A stretch of DNA of 64,000 bases from Acinetobacter sp. ANC 4470. GTDB lineage: Bacteria > Pseudomonadota > Gammaproteobacteria > Pseudomonadales > Moraxellaceae. Position 1 is the stretch's first letter, and each line of letters begins with the position of its first letter. The notes under the pieces were generated by a model, which was given only the letters and a program-made list of their open reading frames with translations, did no database searches and had not been told where the DNA came from. Position numbers and translations under genes: made by a program. Shown one piece after another: positions 19,906 through 30,373 of this stretch. The DNA lies in contig NZ_NEGC01000004.1 of assembly GCF_002135335.1 (NCBI RefSeq), positions 124,001 to 188,000 on the forward strand, in the 5' to 3' direction.

Positions 19906-20519
19906 TCAACGAAGTGACTTTATACGCCCTAAACAGTGACAAAGCAAACTTTATTCAACTTTAATTGAAAATTAACGCTTTCAAACCTATTTAAGCATAA
20001 ATTATAAGCAACTCACACAATTGTATGGCTTGTAAAATGGATATGGCGTTATATATGGTACTCACGAATCAACTGTTTTCTAAAGTCTCTATTTCCTCAT
20101 TTAAACTTTAGAAATTTCACATCGTGATTTAGAAATGCTTTCTGCAAACAAAGCCCTACAACGGCCAAACAGAGCTTGTGATTAGACTACTTTATAAATA
20201 ACTAAACTATAGATAAAGCATCACCAGCATATATCTTCATTCACATCCAAATCCAGAACCATCTTAAAAACACTTTATTTTCAATGCTCTATCGCCATGC
20301 ATACAATACTTTTACTTCCCCTAACATGAAGTAGCCACACTTCCTAAAACTATATAAATAGGATTTCAAACTCATGATTCACTTTTTAATCTGTTTACCT
20401 TGATTAATTTACCTCCCATAAACACAGCCAAACAAACACACAAACAACTGATTTATATTAATAAAAAAAACCACCCCTAAATATTAAGCATAAAAAATTA
20501 AAAATAGTTAGATATTAGG
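19906..20519. other. Long intergenic region, no gene seen
   Basis: About 600 AT-rich bases between the tRNA gene and the cold-shock promoter. The part next to the tRNA should contain its promoter. No open frame with a ribosome site, no repeat and no RNA gene could be supported. Confidence 0.5.
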
Positions 20520-20710
20520 TTGCATATTCTTATGAATGTGTATACTATGTACCTCAACTAGAAAAAAGTTTGTTCTGGTAAATCTTCTCTTATATCGCAG
20601 TTTTAGTCATAATCCTTCGTTTTTTTCAGATTTAAAGTTCCATTCTTATTTTCAAGTTAACATCGGTTTTTTAGTAAGCCAAAAAATATTAAAGTTTATA
20701 GGATTGTATT
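20520..20710 (+). promoter_or_regulatory. Candidate promoter and long 5' leader of the cold-shock gene
   Basis: TTGCAT (20520) and TATACT (20541) form a plausible but tightly spaced (15 bp) promoter. Transcription from it would give a leader of roughly 160 bases before the cold-shock ATG, as is usual for cspA-type mRNAs, whose leaders act as temperature-dependent RNA structures. That role here is inferred from length and position only. Confidence 0.45.
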
Positions 20711-20920
20711 ATGTCTAATACTGTTAAAGGTACTGTTAAGTGGTTCAACGAAACTAAAGGTTTCGGTTTTATTCAACAAGAAAACGGTCCTGACGTTTTT
20801 GCTCATTTCAGCGAAATCGCTAACTCTGGTTTCAAAACTTTGACTGAAGGTCAACAAGTTGAATTCAGCATCACTCAAGGTCAAAAAGGCCCGAATGCTG
20901 TAAACATCGTAGCACTATAA
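20711..20920 (+). CDS. CspA family cold-shock protein
   Basis: A 69-residue single cold-shock domain, a small beta-barrel that binds single-stranded RNA and DNA and melts mRNA structure. The RNA-binding motifs are present: KGFGFI (RNP1, residues about 16-21) and VFAHF (RNP2, about 30-34). The N-terminus [12 protein letters not shown] is typical. The gene has a long untranslated leader and a strong terminator, so it is expressed alone. Genomes of this group carry several csp genes, so no specific symbol is given. Confidence 0.93.
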   Translation: MSNTVKGTVKWFNETKGFGFIQQENGPDVFAHFSEIANSGFKTLTEGQQVEFSITQGQKGPNAVNIVAL

Positions 20921-20960
20921 TTTTAAAACTACTCTTACATCGGTAAGGTAGTTTAAGATT

Positions 20961-20988
20961 AAAAAACGAGAGCCCTGCTCTCGTTTTT
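20961..20988 (+). terminator. Terminator after the cold-shock gene
   Basis: ACGAGAGC, CCT loop, GCTCTCGT and a T-run, 45 bases after the stop. The following stretch to 21544 (about 550 bases) shows no gene that could be supported. Confidence 0.85.
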
Positions 20989-21544
20989 GCATATCTGGGC
21001 TTTATAAAATATCCCAAAAAATCAATATTGAATTATTAACTCAGTTTTATTGGGCTAATGATAGTGATTTAGCTAAAAATATAGTGAGTTTTGCAGTTGT
21101 AGAAATAATAAGTTACTGATGTTACGCAGTCATTTTAAAAAGCCTGATAATTTCAGTCATGAATAAAAATTGATTAGATTTATATACAAATAACTTAGCT
21201 GATGTTATTCAATATGCACTACCTTAGATGTACTACAAAGCTTAAAAGACCCTTGCATAGACATTATTTCTACTTTTGAAAGATCAAAATAAGGATCTCA
21301 AAATATATTTTGAGTCCACAAGAAAAATCTTTTTGTTGCTCTGAGCAAAGATCCCTGTACAGTAGACCAACAGATAGTACCCTCACGCGAAATTAATTTT
21401 TTCTATAATTTAGTCTGACAGATTTAAATCGCTGCGTAATATCAGTGAGTTATAAAAATTAAGGCAAAGTTTAACCTTCATAGAGGGCTTCCCAACTCCT
21501 ATTCAAGTGACCACTTCAGAAGGACTTTCAAATAAACTTACTAC

Positions 21545-22525
21545 TTATTCATCATTCAAAGCGCATTCAAAATTACTAGGATTTTGCTTACAACGCACCT
21601 TTTTTAAAAGATTCATCATTTTGGGATCATAAACTCCAGCCTTTGTGAGTTGGATACGTGCTTCTCGCATCATCTTCATATAAGTAAGTTGTTCTTGTGC
21701 TGGAATAATCATCCAATACTTACTCGGTACATCTTTTTCATATCTATTAACAATAGCAAAAGTACGACTAAGTTGACTAGAAACCCATGTTCTCGATTTT
21801 TGACCAAAACCTTCAGGAAATTTGTCTTTACGTATAATAAAATTTGCAGAAATTTGAGTCAGAGGGAATTTAATAATTGCTCCTTTTTCACCTAAACCTT
21901 TATATAATTCTAATGGTTTAAAAGCGACAATTGGAGCAGGAATAATATCAAGCTCATGATTATTAAATTTTGCTCCAGCATTAGTCACATCTACCGATAC
22001 AGCTTGCGCACCAATATACTGAACTAATTTAGGTTGGGCTTCATCATATTTAAAAACTCCAATTTTTTTCCCTGCAGCCTTAGCCAATGTATTGATATTT
22101 TTATCAGTCACAAATAAATAAGCAGGACCAATAGTACCTAAACCTGCAATTTCATAATTTCCATTAATCATTGTACTTGCAGCTTGAGGTCTGGATAACA
22201 ATTGATATGCAGTAATTGCAGTTTTCATATCTGTTAAAGCACCAATTGCATCCAGAGAACCTGTGTATTTATTGAATTGCCGACCTCTCAAACCGCTATC
22301 ACACTTACCAACTTTAAGATCATCTGCTGCAATACGCTCATCAACATAAGCGCGTAATTCAATATCAGCCCCCCATTTTTTTGCCTCAATTGCATAATCT
22401 TTTGCCAATGCGAATGCATCACCAGCTTTACCAATTGGGTCAAATACGCAAACAGTTTGTTTTGCCTGTCCAGCAACACTTATACAGCATGCCATAGCAC
22501 CAAATATTATTTTTATTGTTTTCAT
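21545..22525 (-). CDS. Putative solute-binding protein, AdeT-like
   Basis: A 326-residue secreted protein with a signal peptide (about MKTIKIIFGAMACCISVAGQA) and a two-lobed periplasmic-binding-protein style: VCVFDPIGKAGDAFALA opens lobe 1, and LGTIGPAYLFVTDKN leads into the hinge. The sequence looks like the Acinetobacter family often annotated AdeT, an aminoglycoside efflux protein. Nothing in it is a transporter: there are no membrane helices beyond the signal peptide. Periplasmic binding is the safer inference. Start at 22525 has AAGGGA before it. It stands alone, with no permease gene adjacent. Confidence 0.7.
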   Translation of the reverse strand: MKTIKIIFGAMACCISVAGQAKQTVCVFDPIGKAGDAFALAKDYAIEAKKWGADIELRAYVDERIAADDLKVGKCDSGLRGRQFNKYTGSLDAIGALTDMKTAITAYQLLSRPQAASTMINGNYEIAGLGTIGPAYLFVTDKNINTLAKAAGKKIGVFKYDEAQPKLVQYIGAQAVSVDVTNAGAKFNNHELDIIPAPIVAFKPLELYKGLGEKGAIIKFPLTQISANFIIRKDKFPEGFGQKSRTWVSSQLSRTFAIVNRYEKDVPSKYWMIIPAQEQLTYMKMMREARIQLTKAGVYDPKMMNLLKKVRCKQNPSNFECALNDE

Positions 22526-22926
22526 ATATATCCCTTAATTATGATCAACATACACTATAGCTTGAGCCCTATATGAATAGATTTTCATTATTTTTGTTAT
22601 TGCTCATTAAAAAAAATTCATGTCATAAAATCCAACTTGAATACAACACTTGATGAAATGACTAAAAAATAGGTATCACAATTACGATAGAGGATAAAAG
22701 CCCTATTTCTTGATAATTAAAGCCCTGATCTTCCTGATAAAGCCTCTATAACAGCATATCTTAGCTCAACAATATAAAAAATTAATGGTTGCTCTAACCA
22801 AAAAGCCGATCAAATCTAAATCTAGGTAAATGACTTATCCTTTATTTCAATGCAACAGCATCAACAAAAAAATGTAGATAAATATTAGTAAAAACCAAAT
22901 AAAACAGTTAATTACATTTTATATTA
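22526..22926. other. Intergenic region between the AdeT-like gene and tamB
   Basis: About 400 AT-rich bases. The part next to 22525 must hold the promoter of the leftward binding-protein gene. No open frame, repeat or clear terminator is seen. Confidence 0.4.
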
Positions 22927-25900
22927 TTAAAAGCGCCAGTTATAGAAAACATCAATTGCACGCTCCAGAGATTGACTCGCCTCTAAATATAAACGTTTAT
23001 TCATTTGATAACGCAAGGTCAACTTATTGACTGGCGTAAACACACCCACACCGTAACGAATAAAGAGATCTGGTGTGAGATAACCAGTCACACTGACTTG
23101 TGTATCATCGCCTGTTCCCTGTGCATCTAGTGCTAAACCACTTAAACCAAAAGTACGACCAATTTGATTGGTTAGCGCACGAGTACCACCCAAGCCCATA
23201 CTAATTCCAGCAGCAGCAATCGTATTATTTACATCGGATTTAAAGCCTTCTGTCTGACTAATACCACTGGTACCTTCATTAATACGACCAGTAATTAAAG
23301 CATTTAAAGCTTCTTGCTCAGATAAACCAGCATCATTATAAACTTGAATATTCGGGCTGGTCGCAGTTCCCGTAACACGAACACCAACGGTACTACCTTG
23401 CACACTCTTATTGGCATCAATATCTAAAGTTGGGTTATACAAAGGCCCATTGAAACGCGCAATCGCTCGGTTCAAATCTAAGCTTTGTCCATACGCCTCA
23501 ATTTTCACTCGCTGGCTAACACCGATGGCACCATTGGCACGCATTGCAGTTTCAAGCCCACGTTGTGATAAATACAAACGTCCAATTAATGGAATACGAC
23601 TATCAAAACCTTGAAAAATGACTTGATTACCCAGATCAACCATAACATCTGCACGAATATCCCATGGTCGAGCAGCTTTCAATATTGCAAGCTGATCTTG
23701 CCCTTCATGAACAATACGCACATCTGAGGAGACATTAACCACAGGAGCTGAAGCCTCAGGCATTGAAATTAAGGCACGCGGAACTTCAACCTTACCACTT
23801 AAGGTTAATTTTTTACTTAATGGCAAGACATCTAAAGTTAACTCAGGTGTAACGACTGCTGTGATTAATGGCGCTTGACGAAGAAGTAAGTTTTTACCTT
23901 TTAGGTGCAATTGAATACGTGGGTCATTTTTCCAATCTACATTCCCAGTTAACAAACCTACACCTTGACCGCTATTAAATGCCCCATTAATACTGGCATG
24001 GTCTTGTCTAATTGAAGAGTACACCTGAATATTATTTAAGTTCACAGGCAATGAAATCATACTGATTGCACCATCTTTAAGGCGCATTTCACCATTGAAT
24101 AAAGGCTGAGTTAAGGTGCCAGAGATTTTCCCTGCAAATGATAAAGTTCCAGCAAGTGACCGAATATCTTGAATAAAGGGCTTAAAGACTTTGAGTTGCA
24201 CTTGATCAAAGGCAACTTCACCGCGCATTGGTTTACTGTCTTTATAAGGGTCGATAATGACATTGGCATAACCTGCACCAATTTCAGGTGTTTTAACATC
24301 TAAACGAACCTGCAAGCCCTCTGAGACACTTTTCGCAACCAAAGCAATTTCGTTGTAACTTAGTGTAGAACCAACATCTTGAGGATCTTCCGCTGCCAAG
24401 CCGATCACACCATTTCGCGTCACCAATCTTGCATCAATTTTTGGTTTAGCACCTTGAGCCCATGCAGCTTTTGCATAACCATTCACTTTACCTGTAATTG
24501 CCAAACCGTCTGGCATAAATGCAGCAAAATCATTTAAATCGACATTTTGGGTAATAAAGGACACATTACCTTTGGTTTTACTGACACGAATAGGCTGGTC
24601 AAAACATAATTGACTTTGCTGGCTTGACCAACAATGTGCTCCTATTTGTAGCTCTGTTCGCGCTGAACTGTAAATAACAGATGCATTTTGACGCTGAACT
24701 AAACGCGCACGTAATGAATCAAAGTCACCTTTTTGAATTTGCCCCAACCAATCATTTTGCGCATTAAAGCCACCTGCCAATTGCACATAAAATTTAGAAA
24801 CTCTGTTTTCTGCCTGGACTTTCAATATATGCGCTTTGCGTGTACCTGCCAGTGAAATTTCACCTTGCTGAATTTCACGCGAACCGCTACGTAAACTTTC
24901 CATTTTTGCAGTCAGTAACGTAGGGGTGAGTTCTGAAGTAGGCAATTGACCTTGTATGCGTAATTTTTTAATACTGACTAAATCATTAAAGCCAAAATTA
25001 TCTACAGCCAAATTTGCACTTGCTTGTAATTTTGGTTGTGATTGCACATTTAAATAACCATAAGCGCGACCACGAAGCCCACTGTACAGTTCATACAAAG
25101 CTGGTGCATTTACTTTTAATCTTAAATTTTGTGCATTACCTGTGGCTTGTATTTGGTTCTTTGCATAGGATAAATACAAATTATTCGCTTCAAATTGTTG
25201 TGGCAAGAAACCTTTTTGATTGGAATTTAATACAACAGCCAAGTTTCCTGTTCCGCGAACAGGTTTATTATTAATCATACCGGCTAAATTCAATTTCTCG
25301 ATATTAATCCGCTTTAATGTGTCTGACCAAACACCTTGCGTTTTAACATTACCGGATAATTCACCGCGCACACTCGAAACAAAATAATGTGGTTTAAAAC
25401 GAACCAAAGATGCATTTACATTCCAACCAATGCCATTTTTAAGATTAACTAAACCGCTGGCAAAAATTTTCCCTGCAACACCTGAATGCTGTAATTCAGC
25501 AATTTTAATCAACTCTGGGGTGCCAGAAATTTTTAATTTAAGCAAACCCTGACTGACTTGAATATGACTGGCATTGAGTGCACCATCATAATTCACTGCA
25601 AAGCTTTTAAAAGCCCCTCCTGATTTTTGATCATGAAATAAAATTGCTGCGGTACTACGTCCAGTTAAACGAACCGTTTCATTATTCTTTTGCTGTGCCA
25701 AACGACCCATTAAATTAATTGAATCTAACTGAATAATCTGTTGATTCGGTTTAGCAAAACCATTGGCTTTAATCTGTCCATTGATTAAGTTTACAGGTGC
25801 CGCACCCACCACAGTTTGCGGATTAAAATCTTTTGCATTTAAAATAGCATTCCACTTCAATTGACGCTTATCTGAAGGCAACACTACTTTTGCACTTCCG

Positions 25901-27441
25901 CTTAAACTGCCTTTACCTGTAATATAACTAAAGTTTGGTACATTTAAATTATTATCTTTAAGGTTCAATTGTGCTTTATATGAACCTTCAGGCAATACAC
26001 CTTTAGCATGCTTAGCAATAGAAGTTGCCATATGAATATCTTGTTTGCCTTCCACTAAAGCCAATTTAGCGTTGCCTGATTTACTGCTTAGCCAACCTAC
26101 ATAAGGTACGGCGCGATCAATATTTTTCCAAGCAACATCCAATAACATTGGATTCGGTTTTTTACCTTTTTGCTCAGCTTGATCCAGTTTTAAATTCCAT
26201 GTTTCATAACGATCAAAATCAACCAATCCCGTTAAATGCATGCCTTTTTCTAAACGACCTGTGGATGCAATTTTAGCGTCTAAACTTGGCGGTAAAAAAT
26301 CTTGAATGACCAATGGAATCAATTTATCTTTTGGATTTATTTTATCTACGCGCCCATTTACATCCCAAGTGACATGATCTTTCCAATTGACGACACCAGC
26401 AACATTCACTGCACCCTTCATCAATTGAGCGTTTAAATGAGTAATATCCAATTGATGGGCTAAATCGGTATGCATGCTACCGTTATATTGACCTTGTGGA
26501 ATATTTTTACCACTTAAGTCCGTTGTAATATCCAGATTTAAACGTTTGATATCACCATTAAATTTAGCCACACCATCTTTACTAAATAACTCTTGCTCAG
26601 TCATTAAGGGCCAATGATATTTTTTAAACTGCAACTCGCCAAACATCGGAACATGTTCGCGTACAGGATGCACCACCGCCCAACCTGTTAATAAATCAGG
26701 CGTATTTGTCGCGACACCAGCTTGTATCGTATCTAGAGTCCCCTTAGCCACAACTTTGATATCATGAATATTTAGACTCTCATTCAATGACGGAATATTT
26801 AAATCAGCAACAGCATTTAAAGGATATTTCCCTTCAAACTTCATTTCACCCGTTGCATTTTTAACCGCGAGATATTCCATATTCACACGGGAATCTTCAA
26901 ACTTAAGTTCTGTGCCCGACCAAAGTGCATTATTTAAGTGAATATCATTAAATTTTATGCTGGTAGCTGAAGTTTTAATCACCAAATGATCTACATCAGT
27001 AGTATCTAAGCGCAAGACAAAAGGTAAACGAATTTCACTAAATTTAAAGGGTTCATCACTCGGTGGGTTCTTGCTGATAATTTGCAAATTACGCACATCT
27101 GCACGATTCAGATGAATTTCTTTTTTGAGAATCGCACGCCAACCTAAGCTTACATCGGCACGATCAATTTTAACGTCAACGGGTTTTAAGGTGACTAAGA
27201 TATTTTTTAGAATAATGCCGTGTAAAAGATTACCGCCCTCATATTCATAATGAATAATTCTTTGGCTTTGTAAAACACGGTCCAGTAAAAATTTACTGCC
27301 TTTATCGGTCGTGAACATGACAGCGAAGGAAGCAACAAGCAAAACCAACACTATGAGCAATGTGAATAATACACTTCTCATAATACGACGTTTTTTAGGT
27401 CGAGGTAATCCTGTTTCTGGTTGCTGTTCTACTTCAGCCAT
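22927..27441 (-). CDS. tamB: Translocation and assembly module protein TamB
   Basis: A 1504-residue AsmA-like envelope protein. A basic cytoplasmic start (PKKRRIMRS) leads into one membrane anchor (about residues 21-46). More than a thousand residues of repeating beta-strands follow, forming the lipid-channel taco/groove. The C-terminal conserved TamB domain includes LNALITGRINEG and ends FYNWRF, an aromatic terminus like that of outer-membrane-associated proteins. TamB works with TamA in the envelope, in outer-membrane protein insertion and phospholipid transport between membranes. It begins 22 bases after tamA, so the two are one operon. Length is within the usual range. Confidence 0.92.
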   Translation of the reverse strand: MAEVEQQPETGLPRPKKRRIMRSVLFTLLIVLVLLVASFAVMFTTDKGSKFLLDRVLQSQRIIHYEYEGGNLLHGIILKNILVTLKPVDVKIDRADVSLGWRAILKKEIHLNRADVRNLQIISKNPPSDEPFKFSEIRLPFVLRLDTTDVDHLVIKTSATSIKFNDIHLNNALWSGTELKFEDSRVNMEYLAVKNATGEMKFEGKYPLNAVADLNIPSLNESLNIHDIKVVAKGTLDTIQAGVATNTPDLLTGWAVVHPVREHVPMFGELQFKKYHWPLMTEQELFSKDGVAKFNGDIKRLNLDITTDLSGKNIPQGQYNGSMHTDLAHQLDITHLNAQLMKGAVNVAGVVNWKDHVTWDVNGRVDKINPKDKLIPLVIQDFLPPSLDAKIASTGRLEKGMHLTGLVDFDRYETWNLKLDQAEQKGKKPNPMLLDVAWKNIDRAVPYVGWLSSKSGNAKLALVEGKQDIHMATSIAKHAKGVLPEGSYKAQLNLKDNNLNVPNFSYITGKGSLSGSAKVVLPSDKRQLKWNAILNAKDFNPQTVVGAAPVNLINGQIKANGFAKPNQQIIQLDSINLMGRLAQQKNNETVRLTGRSTAAILFHDQKSGGAFKSFAVNYDGALNASHIQVSQGLLKLKISGTPELIKIAELQHSGVAGKIFASGLVNLKNGIGWNVNASLVRFKPHYFVSSVRGELSGNVKTQGVWSDTLKRINIEKLNLAGMINNKPVRGTGNLAVVLNSNQKGFLPQQFEANNLYLSYAKNQIQATGNAQNLRLKVNAPALYELYSGLRGRAYGYLNVQSQPKLQASANLAVDNFGFNDLVSIKKLRIQGQLPTSELTPTLLTAKMESLRSGSREIQQGEISLAGTRKAHILKVQAENRVSKFYVQLAGGFNAQNDWLGQIQKGDFDSLRARLVQRQNASVIYSSARTELQIGAHCWSSQQSQLCFDQPIRVSKTKGNVSFITQNVDLNDFAAFMPDGLAITGKVNGYAKAAWAQGAKPKIDARLVTRNGVIGLAAEDPQDVGSTLSYNEIALVAKSVSEGLQVRLDVKTPEIGAGYANVIIDPYKDSKPMRGEVAFDQVQLKVFKPFIQDIRSLAGTLSFAGKISGTLTQPLFNGEMRLKDGAISMISLPVNLNNIQVYSSIRQDHASINGAFNSGQGVGLLTGNVDWKNDPRIQLHLKGKNLLLRQAPLITAVVTPELTLDVLPLSKKLTLSGKVEVPRALISMPEASAPVVNVSSDVRIVHEGQDQLAILKAARPWDIRADVMVDLGNQVIFQGFDSRIPLIGRLYLSQRGLETAMRANGAIGVSQRVKIEAYGQSLDLNRAIARFNGPLYNPTLDIDANKSVQGSTVGVRVTGTATSPNIQVYNDAGLSEQEALNALITGRINEGTSGISQTEGFKSDVNNTIAAAGISMGLGGTRALTNQIGRTFGLSGLALDAQGTGDDTQVSVTGYLTPDLFIRYGVGVFTPVNKLTLRYQMNKRLYLEASQSLERAIDVFYNWRF

Positions 27442-27463
27442 AATGCTCTCTAAAACCTAAAAT

Positions 27464-30214
27464 CTATAATTGTGGACCAATAAAGAAATGAATACGTATT
27501 GGGTGACTATCATCGGAAATACCTGAAGCCACGTCGATACGAATTGGACCAATTGACGATGCCCAACGAAGCCCTAAACCAACACTATATGCTGTTGGCG
27601 TACTAAAATCTCGATCATAGGCATTCCCCACATCACTAAATATAGCTGCACGCCAACCGTCTTTGAATTGATAGTTATACTCCAAAGATCCGACAGCTAA
27701 AGCCTGCCCACCAATTCTAAATCCATCTTGCTCAGCAGCTAAACTTTTATAATCAAAACCACGAACACTTTGATCACCACCAGCAAAATAACGCAGGTTA
27801 TAAGGAACTTTACTAAAATCTTGTGCAAAGATATAACCTAAATCACCGCGTCCTACAAACTGATGGTTATCATTTTCACCCAATGAATAGATAAAACGCC
27901 AACCTGCATTTACAATGGCCATATCTGCATCGGACAATAAAGTTTCACTACCAAGTTCTACTTTATAGGTTTGCTTAAAGCCTTTACTTGGATTAACTCG
28001 TTTATCACTGGTGGTACGTGATACTTCATAGCCAAACAACAATGATTCTTGTTGCTCATTCTTGTTCGCTAAGAATGCTTCTGGAATTTGATCAAAATCA
28101 ACCAAACCATCTTGAGTAATACGGTCTAAACGATAACGCAGACCAAAAGCGTGTTGCCAACTTCCACGAGGATTCTTAATCACACGATCCGCACCTACAA
28201 CGGCAGACTCAATCATCAAGCCCATCCCTTGTGCAACACCTTCTCGCTCTTCACGCTCATACCCGCCCACTAAACTAATATAGTCATTTAGAGGATGGTT
28301 ATATGGAATATTATAGTGACCATCAAGGGACTGACGAATTTGAGATAATTCTAAGTTAGCATCAAATGAATGACCACGGCGATTCACAATAGCTCGGCGA
28401 TACTGACCACGTAAACGTACCCCAGTGTCTGTACCATAACCTGCGCCCATTTCAGCACTATTTAAACGGTCAGCATTTAGTGTCACAATAACAGGTACTT
28501 TCTTTTCTTCACGCGCTTGGGCTTTTAAGCGATCCTCTTCAGTTTCTTTACTTTCTTGTGCTACACGTAATTGACGTAAATTCTGTTCGCTTTGAGCATC
28601 GGTAGTGCCTGCAAATTTACCTTCATCCACCACAGATTGAGTGACTTCACGGGAGGAAGCGACTTTCTTTTGCTCCTGAACACTTGCAGCACTTTCTGAT
28701 ATTTTTTGCTGATCGACCAAAGCTTGAATATCAGGTGCTAATTCTAACGGTTTTTCTATTGGATCAGGTCGTACTGCATCGACTAAGGTGTAATTAAAAT
28801 AACGTGAGTTGGTTAAGTTATTTGCCAAACCATTAACACGCCAAAAAGCATAATCTGCACCATCTTGCCACGACACCATGCTTTGCAAGACATCTAAGTC
28901 AATCGGAAATGGTTTTGTTGGATCACCCATCCGAAATTCAACAGCGCCTAATTTATAACGCTCACCCGTTTCATAGCGTAAATTAACATCTGCCGTATCT
29001 TGCGGTTGGGCAACTTTTACATCGTGTAGTCGCCAATAACTATCAAAGAAACCATTATTGCTGGCGGCATCTGTAATACGTGTTTTGGTCTGTTCATATA
29101 AACCATGATTAAAAACATCACCGACTTCTTGATCGGGTAAAATACGAATGACTTGGAACTGTGATTGATTTTCACCCGCACCACTAAATTCAATATTCTG
29201 CTGTTTAATTTGTACTGGTGCATTTGGTGTTACTCTAACTCGAACACGATTCTCACTAAGTTTTTCAAATTTAAACGCTGCATTATAAAAGCCAACTGCC
29301 TGCGCTGCTTGATTGGACAATGTTCTAAGCTGTGGCAGTGCTGAAGGAAAATCACTGAATGATTCTTGGGTAAAACTAGAAAGCTTACCCTTAATATTGG
29401 CTTTTAAATTATCTACTGCCTGACTATAGGCTAGATTTGAAACATCGCTATTATTTTCTGTCGAGCTAATAACAACATCCGCGCTAATACGCTGCACTTT
29501 TGTCGCACTTAATTGACTTGATGGTTTTATTTTATAGAACCAGCGCTTGAAAAAATTGGGATCTTCTATTTCATCAGCATCAGTTGCACCTAATTCAGGT
29601 AACGTTGTTCCTGACTCATTGGCTTCAACAATAATTTGGCTATCTGCTTGAATACTTGTTATTAATTGATCAACATCTACAGGTGATTGATTAATTTCAA
29701 CTAACTCTTGTTGGGTTGCATCAGAAACCACGATTTCAGGAATTTTCTCTGCGCGATAATGTTGTGCTTCATTTTTCGCACCTTCTGCCATACGAAAAAT
29801 TTCATCTGCCATCATTTGATTGACAGGTTCTATAGGTAACTCTTCTAGAGCTTCAAACTCAATCGGCTTAAATTCGTTTAAAGGCTGTATGGCTTGCTCT
29901 TGTTGTTGCAGCATTTGTAAACTATCAGGCTCGCTCTTTTTTTCTGGAAAATTTGCAATTTTCTCGAATTTTTCGCTACTGTTTATATCTTGTTTAACAG
30001 CTTCGTTCTTGAGTTGTTGTTGAAATTCTGCTTGAGTGCTGGTTGTATTTGGCTGTATTTCTTGTGCAAAACTTTGTTGTGCAAGTAAGATTAAAAAGAA
30101 GCTTAAACAGAATCGTGCATGTTGATCATTCCACTGTATGATGGAATGGACACTTAGTGTAAGAGTCGACTTTTTAAAATCCAGTTTTGAAAGCATAAAA
30201 AACTTTAAACTCAT
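27464..30214 (-). CDS. tamA: Outer membrane assembly factor TamA with long N-terminus and POTRA insertion
   Basis: A 916-residue Omp85 protein, far longer than E. coli TamA (577). A hydrophobic signal-like segment (about 33-50, ending QQSFA) sits behind a 30-residue polar start. Residues 50-240 are low-complexity and acidic. Three POTRA domains follow (about 240-580), and then the 16-strand barrel with AGYGTDTGVRLRGQYRR opening it, the FAGGDQSVRGFDY loop and RIHFFIGPQL at the end. Inside POTRA 3, between YFNYTLVDAV and VPVIVTLNADRL, lies an extra charged, glutamine-rich stretch of about 85 residues. It partners TamB, the next gene. Confidence 0.87.
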   Translation of the reverse strand: MSLKFFMLSKLDFKKSTLTLSVHSIIQWNDQHARFCLSFFLILLAQQSFAQEIQPNTTSTQAEFQQQLKNEAVKQDINSSEKFEKIANFPEKKSEPDSLQMLQQQEQAIQPLNEFKPIEFEALEELPIEPVNQMMADEIFRMAEGAKNEAQHYRAEKIPEIVVSDATQQELVEINQSPVDVDQLITSIQADSQIIVEANESGTTLPELGATDADEIEDPNFFKRWFYKIKPSSQLSATKVQRISADVVISSTENNSDVSNLAYSQAVDNLKANIKGKLSSFTQESFSDFPSALPQLRTLSNQAAQAVGFYNAAFKFEKLSENRVRVRVTPNAPVQIKQQNIEFSGAGENQSQFQVIRILPDQEVGDVFNHGLYEQTKTRITDAASNNGFFDSYWRLHDVKVAQPQDTADVNLRYETGERYKLGAVEFRMGDPTKPFPIDLDVLQSMVSWQDGADYAFWRVNGLANNLTNSRYFNYTLVDAVRPDPIEKPLELAPDIQALVDQQKISESAASVQEQKKVASSREVTQSVVDEGKFAGTTDAQSEQNLRQLRVAQESKETEEDRLKAQAREEKKVPVIVTLNADRLNSAEMGAGYGTDTGVRLRGQYRRAIVNRRGHSFDANLELSQIRQSLDGHYNIPYNHPLNDYISLVGGYEREEREGVAQGMGLMIESAVVGADRVIKNPRGSWQHAFGLRYRLDRITQDGLVDFDQIPEAFLANKNEQQESLLFGYEVSRTTSDKRVNPSKGFKQTYKVELGSETLLSDADMAIVNAGWRFIYSLGENDNHQFVGRGDLGYIFAQDFSKVPYNLRYFAGGDQSVRGFDYKSLAAEQDGFRIGGQALAVGSLEYNYQFKDGWRAAIFSDVGNAYDRDFSTPTAYSVGLGLRWASSIGPIRIDVASGISDDSHPIRIHFFIGPQL

Positions 30215-30373
30215 ATAATATATGTAATGAAAACACCCAATGAAAAATTGCTAACAAGCTAAAATCTATTGGAATTTTCACTAAAGTATAGGTTAAAAAC
30301 ATCATACATGATTTTTATCGTGTTTTACCAAATACCCACATTTCTTAATAAAACTTAATGAAGTCCAGAAACC

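Noticed and set aside
22927-27441. Additional genes inside the long tamB region on the opposite strand
   Set aside because: All are short shadow frames without ribosome sites; tamB coding character is continuous.
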